Origin: CALOFP01 sp942492635
Lineage (GTDB): Bacteria; UBP6; UBA1177; CALOFP01
DNA: 64,000 bases
NCBI GenBank assembly: GCA_942492635.1
Contig: CALOFP010000001.1
Coordinates: 248,001-312,000, forward strand
Reading direction: 5' to 3'
A program made the translations under genes and the position numbers. Under the pieces are notes generated by a model. It was not told where the DNA came from and did not search any database. It worked only from the letters and a program-made list of their open reading frames with translations. Positions 1-9,000 of this stretch are shown piece by piece. Position 1 is the stretch's first letter; every line of letters starts with the position of its first letter.

Positions 1-635
1 ACAGAGAGAGCCATGGGAACAACTCCTGCTGAAGTCTCATCATACGCACTCTCATCTTTTCCTCTGCTTTTTACCTTTTTGAAGATCATAAAAAGTCCGA
101 TGGCAAATATCATTGCGTAACTTACCATTCTCATTACCGTTCCAGCGTTTTCCATTGTTCTCAGGAATGAGTGGTTGAAGATGAAATAGAGAGCAAGTGA
201 GAGGATAATCGCACTGCCCGAGTGGGCTGCAGCTATGAGGGTTCCCATTGCAATACCTTTGGGAAGAGCTGCCTTCTTTGTCATAAAGTATGAAACTGCA
301 AATACCTTTCCATGGCCGGGTCCGAGGGCGTGCAGAACTCCGTAGAGAAATGCAAGAAGAACGGCGGAGAGGATCAACGTAACAGATGGATTTTCCTTGA
401 GATTGCGGGTGATTTTTGCAACTTTCCGGTTCATTTCCCGCTGGACGACTGTTATCCTGTAGTTGAATGATGCAAAAAGGTTTGTAGAAACATTCTCCTC
501 AACCGTTTTTTCAACTTTTTCAGTTTGACTCTTCTTCTTTGCCGGTTTGAGAAATGGATTTCCCTGACCCAAAATGGAAAAAATCGGAAGGAGAAGGGAT
601 AGCAGCGTCAATAAAACAACTGTTTTACGAATCAT
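1..635 (-). CDS. NicO-family nickel/cobalt (divalent metal) permease, 3' end cut by window
   Basis: Inner-membrane metal permease of the NicO (RcnA-like) family; about 211 codons are visible and the C-terminus lies off the left edge. It starts at ATG 635, two bases after the stop of the upstream DUF1007 gene, so the two are probably translationally coupled. A hydrophobic signal-like N terminus is followed by a Lys/Glu-rich stretch and then the family signature HALGPGHGK at residues 102-110, whose His residues are metal ligands in this family. Further membrane segments and a charged loop follow. NicO with DUF1007 is a recurrent pair. Here they sit downstream of a TonB receptor and ExbBD-TonB, which argues for import of a scarce divalent metal (Ni, Co or Zn). 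Many RcnA proteins export, so direction and substrate are inference. Confidence 0.85.
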   Translation of the reverse strand, partial: MIRKTVVLLTLLSLLLPIFSILGQGNPFLKPAKKKSQTEKVEKTVEENVSTNLFASFNYRITVVQREMNRKVAKITRNLKENPSVTLILSAVLLAFLYGVLHALGPGHGKVFAVSYFMTKKAALPKGIAMGTLIAAAHSGSAIILSLALYFIFNHSFLRTMENAGTVMRMVSYAMIFAIGLFMIFKKVKSRGKDESAYDETSAGVVPMALS

Positions 636-637
636 GA

Positions 638-1222
638 CTACCTCTTCCTGAATGTGAGATGAATTTCCTTGGGTGACATCTGTCCGTAATAGATTTTCTT
701 TTTGGTGTTATCGATCAACTTCTTGGAAGCAAGAAAATGTTTACCTGTGTTGAGTTTTACCGATTTTTCATTCTTTATATTAAAATCCACAAAAAATGTG
801 GTATCGTAGACTCCTATAGAAATCTTTTTATCATTTTTTCCAGCGGAGATGTGACAGGGGATGAAAAAACGGTAAACAACCACTCCCTTTTCGATGGAGG
901 GTTTGAAATCCTTCACATACTTTATTGGAAAAAGTTTTTTTTCTATCTCTATGTGTGTGAAGTAGCCCTGCTCCTTGACGTAGGAAAACGCCTCTTTTTT
1001 GATGGCGGGAATTTCCTTCGGATCGAATTTTTCATTCCTGTTTTTATCGTAATCGGCAGTGATGTTTGCGCTGAACATTTCGTCAAACTCCCAGGTCATA
1101 CGAATACCGGACATGCCCTTTGCGTCGAACTCAACGTCGTAGGAAACGTTTACAAACATGTGAGGATGAGCGCAGAGCAATGTGGAAAACAATATAAAAA
1201 ACAGTAGAATAGACTTTTTCAA
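638..1222 (-). CDS. DUF1007 family periplasmic protein (metal-transport partner)
   Basis: A 194-residue exported protein of the DUF1007 family (COG3683-like), usually encoded beside NicO permeases and thought to help deliver metal in the periplasm. I chose TTG 1222 rather than the upstream ATG at 1264: TTG has CGGAG seven bases upstream and gives a clean signal peptide (MKKSILLFFILFSTLLC before AHPH), whereas the ATG adds 14 charged residues. Family features visible are the mature N terminus HPHMFV, the FDEMFSANI segment and an EF-hand-like DYDKNRNEKFD stretch. The stop is two bases before the NicO start. The role is inferred from context; the family's biochemistry is poorly known. Confidence 0.85.
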   Translation of the reverse strand: MKKSILLFFILFSTLLCAHPHMFVNVSYDVEFDAKGMSGIRMTWEFDEMFSANITADYDKNRNEKFDPKEIPAIKKEAFSYVKEQGYFTHIEIEKKLFPIKYVKDFKPSIEKGVVVYRFFIPCHISAGKNDKKISIGVYDTTFFVDFNIKNEKSVKLNTGKHFLASKKLIDNTKKKIYYGQMSPKEIHLTFRKR

Positions 1223-1305
1223 AATAGTACTCCGTTTTACATTTTTCAGAAAATTATGCCACATGTGCAGTTTGAGTCAACAAATTTTATTTGGGTTGGA
1301 ACATT

Positions 1306-1356
1306 GTGGACGGAGTGGACTTTGTGGACAGGTCGGGAATGGTGGACGAGGTGGAC
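1306..1356. repeat. Cluster of five GTGGAC hexamers
   Basis: Between the DUF1007 gene and the TonB-dependent receptor, GTGGAC occurs five times in about 50 bases (1306, 1315, 1324, 1342 and 1351). The function is unknown; it could be slipped-strand duplication or a binding array. Confidence 0.5.
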
Positions 1357-1368
1357 TTTTTAAGATTT

Positions 1369-1410
1369 GATGGGGGCGAGGCGGTTGCTCAATTCGGCCC
1401 CGCCCCCATC
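1369..1410 (-). terminator. GC-rich hairpin downstream of the TonB receptor
   Basis: The inverted repeat GATGGGGGCGAGGC / GCCCCGCCCCCATC has one mismatch and a 14-base loop, and begins about 20 bases after the receptor stop codon. The minus strand after it has no T-run, so it is not a canonical rho-independent terminator. It may attenuate transcription or stabilise mRNA between the receptor and the metal permease genes. Confidence 0.4.
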
Positions 1411-1430
1411 GGGTGATGTGAGTGCAACTT

Positions 1431-3905
1431 TTAAAAGCCGCCTTTTACTCCGAAGATGAGTGTTCTCGGGGTTCTGGGGCCATAGATGTAACCTGCGTCA
1501 CGTGAGGGACCGGCATCGAAATCATCCTGGAAGCTGTCGAGGATGTTCTTTATTCCGAAGTAAGGTTTCAGGTAAATGTCTTTGTCGAGATCCACTTTGT
1601 ATGCAAGGTCGATGTCCCACTGATAGAACCAGTCGGATTCCCTGATTTCATCCGGCTCTCCTTCGGCGTCGGCATGACCGATTTTCATCGGTCCGGTAAG
1701 ATCAAGAGTGTTGTTTATTTCTAACCCCTTGATCGGGTATAGGAAAAGTGAAATGCTTCCGTAGACATTCGGTGTTCTGAGAATTTCGGTTTCTCCCCAG
1801 TCCCCTTCCTCGGAGATTTCTGATTTTTCGAACGTCCAGCCTGTCTTGAACTCGACAAGTTTCTTGTAGTCGAGACCTGCTTCAAATTCGGCCCCGTAGA
1901 CATCGGTCTCTCCGTGATTTCTACGAACGAGCTCCTCTTCCGGCGTATCCGGATTGTCCTCAACTTCAGTGTAAAAGGAGTCGCTTATTTTGCTGTAGTA
2001 TCCGGCAACACCCGCCTTGTATGAGAGTGTGTCAGTGATTTTTCCGTTGTATTCGAACTGCTGTGTGATGTTCCACGAGCGCTCCTCCTTAAGATCGGAA
2101 TCGTTCACGATTTTCTGGCGATTTCCACCGACAACTTCAATGTGCATATCCTCATCGAAAATCTGGGGAGCACGAAATCCTGTTGAGAAACTGGAACGGG
2201 ATTTGAATCCCTTGTGGTTGAACATGAGTGTCGCTCGGGGGCTGAAGATGGCGCTGTCTATCTCGGAGTGTTTGTCGACACGGCCGCCGAGAATAATTTC
2301 CATCCAGTCTGTTGCGTACCAGTCAAGCTGGACAAGTCCGCCGATATTCCTGTAGTGCGGAGTGTCACCGTCCTGATCGAGCCCCATAACTCCGTCGGAA
2401 GCATAATCCTTCAGCTTCTCATCGGTGAAATTGAATCCCCCGGTGAGGATCATTGTTCCGAGAAAGTCGATCTGCTGATCGATTGTGGCGTCGAATACGT
2501 GAAGAGGGTTCTTTGTCTGACCGTAGGCGTCTCCCTTTTCATCGTCTCCGCCGTAGTAGCTGTTTCTTTCAGTATAGGCAAGACCGTAGCTGAGCTCATA
2601 GGATGTGAAGGGAGTGATTTCATGTTTCCACTTAACCTCTCCGCCCCAGCGGTCCGTATCTACGCCCTCAGTTACGTCGGCCTTGTGTTTTGCCTGGTCA
2701 AACTTGTTTCCTCCCCTTCTTGAATCTCTGACGACGTGGAACTTCACCATCAATTCGCCGCCTTCAAAGAGAGTGAGGTAGCTGTTTGCCCCACCGTACC
2801 CCATTCTGAGTTTTCCTATTTCGGAGAAATCGTCATTCAACGTCGCTCCGTCGGCTTCATAGGTGTCGCCCGGGTTTGCGTTCCATGGATCGCGAAGGTT
2901 TCCTCCTCCGAATACGAAAATCGAAGCCTTCTTATTCTTGCTGACAACCGCGGCATTTCCTGTTACCTTGGCGCCGCCTACAGCCTCTCCGTCCTCGAAC
3001 ATGTACTGACCCTGAAGATCGAGGTTGGCAAAGTTCTTCTTCGGTTTTCTTGTGATTACGTTGAGAACGCCGGCAATCGCACTGCCGCCGTAAAGTGAAC
3101 TTCCGCCACCTTTAACGATTTCTATTCTATCGATCATCTCAACAGGCAGGTGTTCCAGTCCGTAAACTCCTGCGAGTGTGGAGAAAACACTTTTTCCGTC
3201 GATGAGAACCTGAGAGTAGTGTCCGTCGAGACCGTTGATCCTGACCTGGTTGAACCCGCAGTTCTGGCAGTTGTTCTCAACTCGCACTCCCGTATTTTTC
3301 TCCAGGGCATCTGCGACTGTGACTGCGTGTTTCTTTTCAATTTCTTTTTTCGTGATGACGGTTGTCTTGACCGGAGCGTCTTCGACAGCCTTTTCTGTTT
3401 TGGTTCCCGTCACGACAACTTCCTTTGTTTCGTACTCGAGCATCACCTCGAATCCGCTCATGAGGCTGTCGTCGTCAAAAACCATCTCCTCGGAGAAGGA
3501 TTCGAATCCTGCAGCGTTAACGTTCACAAGGTAGGTTCCTTTTTTTATCGAGAGCTTGACAGCGCCTGTTTTGGCATCCGTCCTAGTCTTTATTCCGAGT
3601 GCGGGAATTTCAATAATCGCGTCGAGAACGGCGTTTCCAGCCGCATCGATTACATAACCTTCGAAAACAGGTGCGGCTCCTTTTTCTTTCTGTGTTTTTG
3701 CTTCGGTTTTTGCAGATTCAGCCGCCGCCGGAGCCATTACTTCGCTCTTCTCTTCAGCGGTTTCTTCAACAACATTCTCTTCTGCGGACTGAACTTCTTC
3801 AGCTCCGTGATTACAATCCTCACCGTGATCGTGATTTTCCTGTGCCGAAAGAATAAGCGACCAGGCAAAAATCAACATTACGCTGGCAAGCGTTCGAATT
3901 TTCAT
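1431..3905 (-). CDS. TonB-dependent outer-membrane receptor
   Basis: Energised outer-membrane receptor of 824 residues. ATG 3905 is chosen because GGAGG lies six bases upstream; an in-frame TTG at 3908 is too close to it. Order: signal peptide (about 1-22), a His/Asp/Glu-rich segment with ENHDHGEDCNHG that could bind metal, a carboxypeptidase-regulatory-like beta sandwich (about 80-160), a plug domain (about 165-290, containing NNCQNCGFNQVRINGLDGHY and the VKGGGSSLYGGSAIAG element), then a 22-strand-type barrel ending in Phe (LIFGVKGGF). The NCxxCGF plug motif is familiar from a receptor group common in Bacteroidetes. Position between tonB and DUF1007/NicO makes it the outer-membrane entry point of a metal-uptake system. 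The substrate is inferred, not shown. Confidence 0.93.
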   Translation of the reverse strand: MKIRTLASVMLIFAWSLILSAQENHDHGEDCNHGAEEVQSAEENVVEETAEEKSEVMAPAAAESAKTEAKTQKEKGAAPVFEGYVIDAAGNAVLDAIIEIPALGIKTRTDAKTGAVKLSIKKGTYLVNVNAAGFESFSEEMVFDDDSLMSGFEVMLEYETKEVVVTGTKTEKAVEDAPVKTTVITKKEIEKKHAVTVADALEKNTGVRVENNCQNCGFNQVRINGLDGHYSQVLIDGKSVFSTLAGVYGLEHLPVEMIDRIEIVKGGGSSLYGGSAIAGVLNVITRKPKKNFANLDLQGQYMFEDGEAVGGAKVTGNAAVVSKNKKASIFVFGGGNLRDPWNANPGDTYEADGATLNDDFSEIGKLRMGYGGANSYLTLFEGGELMVKFHVVRDSRRGGNKFDQAKHKADVTEGVDTDRWGGEVKWKHEITPFTSYELSYGLAYTERNSYYGGDDEKGDAYGQTKNPLHVFDATIDQQIDFLGTMILTGGFNFTDEKLKDYASDGVMGLDQDGDTPHYRNIGGLVQLDWYATDWMEIILGGRVDKHSEIDSAIFSPRATLMFNHKGFKSRSSFSTGFRAPQIFDEDMHIEVVGGNRQKIVNDSDLKEERSWNITQQFEYNGKITDTLSYKAGVAGYYSKISDSFYTEVEDNPDTPEEELVRRNHGETDVYGAEFEAGLDYKKLVEFKTGWTFEKSEISEEGDWGETEILRTPNVYGSISLFLYPIKGLEINNTLDLTGPMKIGHADAEGEPDEIRESDWFYQWDIDLAYKVDLDKDIYLKPYFGIKNILDSFQDDFDAGPSRDAGYIYGPRTPRTLIFGVKGGF

Positions 3906-3995
3906 CAATAACCTCCACTATGTTTTTTAGCGAACTTTATTCGTCAACCCTAACTCAAACAATAAACGTATCCTCTTCAAAAAATCTTCTAAAAA

Positions 3996-4685
3996 CTAGC
4001 TGTTCAAGGTGTAGCGAAGAATAACCGAGGTGCGTATGGGACGCTCCCCTATTCCGTCGGGTCTCTTGAGCCTTCCGGAAAGATTCCTGACAGTTTTGAT
4101 CGCCGCCTCGTCGAGAACCTTATGTTTCGACGAGCGCTTTATCCTGATACTGTCGAAAGTTCCGTCGGGCTTGATTATAAAGCTGACCTTTACCCTTCCG
4201 ACCATCCCGAAACGCTGGGCAAAAGGGGGATACTGCTTGTTTTTCCCAAGTTCCCTGCGAACCTTCTTGAGAAAGGCCCGGATAACAGCGACCCTGTCGA
4301 TCTGTGTCAATCCGGTTCCCTGCCCCTTTTCATACTCTCCCGCGGGAGCGTCGACGAGCTCACCTGTGCGAAGACCGCTCTGACTCTCCGTAACCTTCGT
4401 GATCTCCTTTCGGAGCTCCTTCGGTTTTTCGATCTTCTTTTCTACCGGCTGGGGCTTCGGCTCTGCCTTGAGTTTAGGCTTGGGCTTGGGTTTCGGTTTC
4501 GGCTTAGGCTTAGGCTTCGGTTGCGGTTTTGGCTTGGGTGTCTCCTTCTTCTCCAGGACAACCGGGATTTTTCTGATAACGGGATCGTCATCCTTAAAAA
4601 AATCGCTCTCCTGCGCAATGAAATAGCCGTGAAAAACCAACGAAACAGCAATGGCAATGAAAAAAATCCTGTCACTGTTCACCAC
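3996..4685 (-). CDS. tonB: TonB energy-transducing protein
   Basis: TonB couples the proton motive force harvested by ExbBD to the outer-membrane receptor. The 229-residue protein has one N-terminal membrane anchor (about 7-24), a long periplasmic Lys-Pro repeat region (about 48-90, KPKP units) and a C-terminal TonB domain from about 135 (YPPFAQRFGMVGRVKVSF, then the PDG turn). The start is GTG 4685 with GGAGG six bases upstream; a second GTG follows directly and no upstream ATG exists. It overlaps exbD by 14 bases, so the two are translationally coupled. Family and role are clear. Confidence 0.95.
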   Translation of the reverse strand: MVNSDRIFFIAIAVSLVFHGYFIAQESDFFKDDDPVIRKIPVVLEKKETPKPKPQPKPKPKPKPKPKPKPKLKAEPKPQPVEKKIEKPKELRKEITKVTESQSGLRTGELVDAPAGEYEKGQGTGLTQIDRVAVIRAFLKKVRRELGKNKQYPPFAQRFGMVGRVKVSFIIKPDGTFDSIRIKRSSKHKVLDEAAIKTVRNLSGRLKRPDGIGERPIRTSVILRYTLNS

Positions 4686-5115
4686 TCTTCTCCTCCACCG
4701 ACTCCTTTTTTACCTCGGTGGCGATAACCAGGTTTTTAAGCCCCACCTTGCGGGCGGTATCCATTACGAAAATGAACAGGCCGAAGGGCGCTTTCGTATC
4801 CGCCTTAAGCGTGATATTTTCAGCCTTCTCGCCTTCGGCCATGCTCTTTTGGGCTGTCAGTTTTTTCTCAACATCCTCTTTTTTAACCTCTTCACCATCG
4901 AAAAGAATCTTCTTCTCTTCCGTTACGGTGATCTCGAGGCTCTTCGGCGGCCTCTTTTCCGCCGTGGATGTTTCGGGCAGTTTGAGATTGAGGCCCTTCT
5001 GGGAAACGACTGCGGTTATCAAAAAGAAAATCAGCAGGTTGAATATGATGTCGATCATCGGGGTGAGATTCACCTCACCCGCTTTTTTCGCCTCGGCGGA
5101 CTTGAACTTGATCAT
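4672..5115 (-). CDS. exbD: ExbD/TolR family biopolymer transport protein
   Basis: A 147-residue ExbD: short cytoplasmic N terminus, one membrane helix (about 20-40) carrying the proton-relay Asp in LTPMIDIIFNLLIFFL, and a periplasmic domain (about 60-135). It forms the proton channel of the TonB motor with ExbB. ATG 5115 overlaps the exbB stop by four bases (ATGA), and its 3' end overlaps tonB. TolR is the alternative name for the fold, but tonB next door and a receptor in the same operon favour ExbD. Confidence 0.95.
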   Translation of the reverse strand: MIKFKSAEAKKAGEVNLTPMIDIIFNLLIFFLITAVVSQKGLNLKLPETSTAEKRPPKSLEITVTEEKKILFDGEEVKKEDVEKKLTAQKSMAEGEKAENITLKADTKAPFGLFIFVMDTARKVGLKNLVIATEVKKESVEEKSGEQ

Positions 5116-5723
5116 GAGAAAATCCCCGCCTTTCTCATTGCGGCAACGAGGAGATCTCCGTACTGTGACATGGAGTGTCCGCGCTTTTCAACATTTCTTG
5201 AAAAGTAGTGATAGGCCATGAGGACGGGAATCGAAACCGCCATTCCGGCGGCGGTCGTCATAAGAGCCTCCCAGATTCCGCCTGCGAGAATCGATATGTC
5301 GCTCATATCACCTGCTGCGGCAACCCTCGAGAAAACCTTGATCATTCCGACAACCGTACCGAGAAGTCCCATCAGCGGAACAAGTGATCCGATGACTGAA
5401 AGGAGTGTAAGCTTCCTGTTGAGTATGAAGAGGATGTCCTCTCCCTTTGCGGCTGCAGCCTTTTCCGAAAGCTCCTCGTTTTTTTCCATGAGAATTACTT
5501 TGTAGAAATCCGAGACAGGGCTCTTTTCATTTTCAAGATGCTTAATCGCCTTGTCCGCTCCATTTTTCTCAAGGAGATTAACCATCTCATCCATGGATTC
5601 ACGGGAAAGCGGACGTATTTTCGAAAACACGATCAAGCGTTCGACAACAACTGCCAGAGCGACAACACTCGAAAGAATGATCGGATACATCATGAATCCA
5701 CCCTTATCTATCAACTCCCACAT
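5112..5723 (-). CDS. exbB: ExbB/MotA/TolQ proton channel family protein
   Basis: A 203-residue ExbB, the three-helix scaffold of the TonB motor. ATG 5723 is used because GGAGG lies five bases upstream and MWELIDKGGFMMYPIIL is a typical ExbB N terminus; the upstream frame extension of 32 residues has no ribosome site. Membrane helices are at about 11-33, 115-140 and 150-175. The conserved LLGTVVGMIKVF and EALMTTAAGMAVSIP segments are present. It is the first gene of the operon running down to the NicO permease. Confidence 0.95.
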   Translation of the reverse strand: MWELIDKGGFMMYPIILSSVVALAVVVERLIVFSKIRPLSRESMDEMVNLLEKNGADKAIKHLENEKSPVSDFYKVILMEKNEELSEKAAAAKGEDILFILNRKLTLLSVIGSLVPLMGLLGTVVGMIKVFSRVAAAGDMSDISILAGGIWEALMTTAAGMAVSIPVLMAYHYFSRNVEKRGHSMSQYGDLLVAAMRKAGIFS

Positions 5724-5798
5724 GACAACCTCCTTTACTCCAAAAAAGTTAACGGCAGAAAACCTAAGTTGCCGCGCACAACATAATTCGTCTAAAGC

Positions 5799-5827
5799 AA
5801 TATAGTTTACACGCCCCAACTTGTCAA
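5799..5827 (-). promoter_or_regulatory. Sigma70 promoter of the exbB operon
   Basis: Minus strand: -35 TTGACA (5827-5822), 17-base spacer, -10 TATATT (5804-5799). This is near-consensus and sits about 75 bases upstream of the exbB ATG. Confidence 0.8.
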
Positions 5828-5867
5828 TATCTCCAGCTCTTAAATTAAATAACTATTTGCAATCACT

Positions 5868-5895
5868 AATTATTCAATGAATAATTATTTATTCA
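5868..5895. promoter_or_regulatory. Fur-family-like 7-1-7 palindrome upstream of the exbB promoter
   Basis: TTATTCA-A-TGAATAA (5870-5884), extended to a perfect 9-1-9 palindrome at 5868-5886, with a third half-site TTATTCA at 5889-5895. The 7-1-7 geometry is that of Fur/Zur/Nur boxes, and the downstream operon is metal uptake. It lies 40 bases upstream of the -35, so simple occlusion is not obvious; a second site, looping or activation are possible. The regulator is inference. Confidence 0.45.
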
Positions 5896-6011
5896 TTCAC
5901 CGACAAAAACAGATAATTATTAAAAAATGTGATGGTGTAGTTTGAATTAATTAAGGAAATATTTTTCGAAGCAAAACAACGTCTTCACAGTTGATATGGA
6001 TGCCATCAGAA

Positions 6012-9000
6012 CTACTCGTTCGGCGGGTGGAAATACCATGCATGCATAAGCTCTTTCCAGCTGTCGATCTTTCCGTTGTCATTCATACTGCAGAAATCGA
6101 GATGGCCGTACTCGAAACCATCACCGTAGAGTTCCTTCGTATCCTGATCCGTATACCAGTACTGGTAGAGATAGTGTGATTTTCCGCTGTATTCGATTTC
6201 TCCTCTGGAGATAAAGAGGGAAAGACCTCGCGCGGCATCCTTGCCCTCTTTGAAATAGAACTCCTGACCGTTGCCCTTGTCTCCGAATGAAGCCATAACA
6301 GCATTTCGAAGTGATTCGATAACAGCCGAAGCACTGCTTTTCAACTCATCTGAAAAACCGTTTTTCGTATCCGACAGAACTTTTCCGGCAAAATCATGAA
6401 GATCAAAGAAAGGGTATGAAGCTGAGGCCATGTCGCTGTCATAAAAGTGTACGGTCTCATCCCTCAAGATTTCGATCTCCCTTTTCTTATTCTCGTAGAA
6501 TATTGCCGATCCCAAATTGTTCACAGCCTCGGCAACCTCCTCGATTTTCGAAAGATCCGTCGCGGAAAGAGTCTCACCCGTATCCTGGAGAGGAAAAGCG
6601 GATTCAATGTAATCCCTGTACATGCCAACGGCGTGAACCGAGAGCTCCGCGGCACTCATCCCCTTCTTATAGCCACCGAGAATGGTTCTGTAATCCCATC
6701 CACCGCCCTGTTCAGTATTCATCGAAGCGGTCATGAAAGATGCAAGATTACGAAATTCGTAACCAACCTCCACCATGGCCATGAGACACGCATCGAAACC
6801 TATGAAATCAAGTTTCTCGTCCCTGGAAAAGTTCCTAGAGACGGATTGCTGGATTTCGTCAAGATAGAGGGTGTCGTTTCCGTTATCCTCATCCCAGCAG
6901 ATTGCCTTTGTTCCGCTCGGTTTTCCCCATTCCGGAGATCTCGTTCCGCCGCCGTGATTCCACATCACAAGTCCGTATTTTTCAGCCGGAAAGTTCTTTT
7001 TGGAAAAGTTGAGGAACCAGTTCATCGTCTCCGGATCACCCATGTTCTTTTCCCTCAAATTTCCGACATGTCCTATTCCCTTTCCGCCGTCGTCAAGACG
7101 CTCCGAACCGAACATGATCGGATTCTCGTCCGGCAGCACCCTGTAGATACGAGTATCGGTCCAGTTTTTACCGCCCTCTTCCGTCGGTCTCTGGTTGTAC
7201 CCCTCGTTCCTGTCGAGAAGAACAATTACGTTGAGATTCTCTGAATCAGGCCCAAGTCTCGAAAGACCCTCCTCCATCTCATTGAAGTCTGCAAGCGAGT
7301 ATGTTTCAAGATCATTATCTCCATCGAGATAGATCATGAGAGTCCACTCCTTTTGAACCTTTTCAACTTCAACACAGGCAGGATTATCGTAATCGCCGTT
7401 GTAGATAAAATTGTCCCCGCAGTCGCATTGGAATGTGCCCATTCCGGCATCGATACAGCCTACGGCATTATCAACCCCTGCGCACGGATTATCGACACAG
7501 GGATCCGGATATCTGCAGCTCGACTCATCGTAACCTTCACAATCGCTTTTGCAGAGCGCCTTTCCGGACGCATACTCGTTCTTTAGTTCGCTACATTCTA
7601 TTTCCATGCCCGCTTCACACACCTCTATGGGGTCGAACTCGCCGTTTCCGCATGTCAGTGTTGTCTCGTTACAGGCTGAAGGATTCGAAAGATATGGCCT
7701 GATATCGCCCAGAGGAGTCGCGGAGGGATGGAAAAGCGCTATCTCTCCCTCATTCTCCAGAGAAAACCAGCCGCCATCCGAAAGATGGGTGTATTCGGAA
7801 TCACTTACCGAGATGTTGCCGAATCCGACAGCCATTATGCAGCGGCTCATATTCTTCTTGTCCATCACGAGCAACTTGACATTCCCGGGAGTTACGCCTA
7901 TTTCATAAACACCTTCGTCAAGGTTTTCATCCGGAAAAATGGTCTGAACGTACGGATAGGCTTTATCTCCTGCGGCATAATCCATTGAAACGCCCATCGT
8001 GTAGACGATAGATCCATCGTTCACCGCATATGACTGATCCGCACCGCCTTTTCCGGGTATCTGATAATCACCCATAGATCCTGTGAATGTGGTGTGTGCG
8101 AGGACAGCTTCTTCCGGAAAAGTGTATTCGCTGCTTCCCATCATTCCGTCATCGAGAATAAAAGGAAAATCAACCCTGTCGAAAACCAGGTTCAACATTC
8201 CTGAAAGATTCTTGAACGGCTCGCAACTGCTGATGTCGTATCCCGAACAGTCGGAATAGCATCCGGCCTTTCCGGAAGCCTTGAAGTTACCGAATTCGCT
8301 GCAGGAACGACTGCCTCCGTCGCACACTTCCGCTGCCTCGACCTTTCCGTTTCCGCAGACCGAAGGAACGCATGCCGGATTGCCGAAATCGCCGTTGAAA
8401 GCGTATCCGCCCTGGCAGCTGCAGCTGATTCTGTCGGATGACTCGGCCACACATCCTTCCTGCGCAGCGTACTCCCCGCAGCTCTTCCCGGCACAAGGGT
8501 CCATGCACACCTTTCCGTCGAAAAAGAGTCCGTCTTCACAGTTACAGCTGTACGCCTCATCTCCTTCAACCAAGCAGATTCCCGACCCGCAGGGATTTTT
8601 GAGACATGGGTTGTGAAGAGAAACGGAAAGCTCGAATTTCCCTTTGTCACTCGTTCTATAACCGTCCACGACAACGTAGTAGGTTCCCTTTTCCAGAACT
8701 CCTCTTACCCTGCTCGCCCTGAAATAACCTGGAACCGTTGCCTCATCGTTGGCCATTCCGTTGTATGGAACCGAATCGCCGCAAGATTCAAGAAGATAGA
8801 TATAGGTATCGTAGTTGTCATCCGAGCCCACTTTGATATCGGCAAAAGCTGTATCCTCTATTTCAAGAACGTAGATGGAGTCGTTTCCGGCGCGGTATTT
8901 TGATGCATCGGAATGGCTTTTTGTACTTCCCGATCCCTTCCAGCTTTTTGTTTCTTTATCGATGTTTATCGCTATTGCAGAATCGCAGCTGTTTCCCGGG

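Noticed and set aside
737..1207. 156-codon plus-strand frame opposite the DUF1007 gene
   Set aside because: Antisense shadow of a well-supported gene; no ribosome site and no recognisable protein.
1369..1410. Canonical rho-independent terminator
   Set aside because: The stem is strong but the minus strand after it lacks a T-run; kept only as a hairpin with low confidence.
3150..3911. 253-codon plus-strand frame opposite the TonB receptor N terminus
   Set aside because: Fully antisense to the receptor, with a Cys/Phe-rich composition typical of reverse reading.
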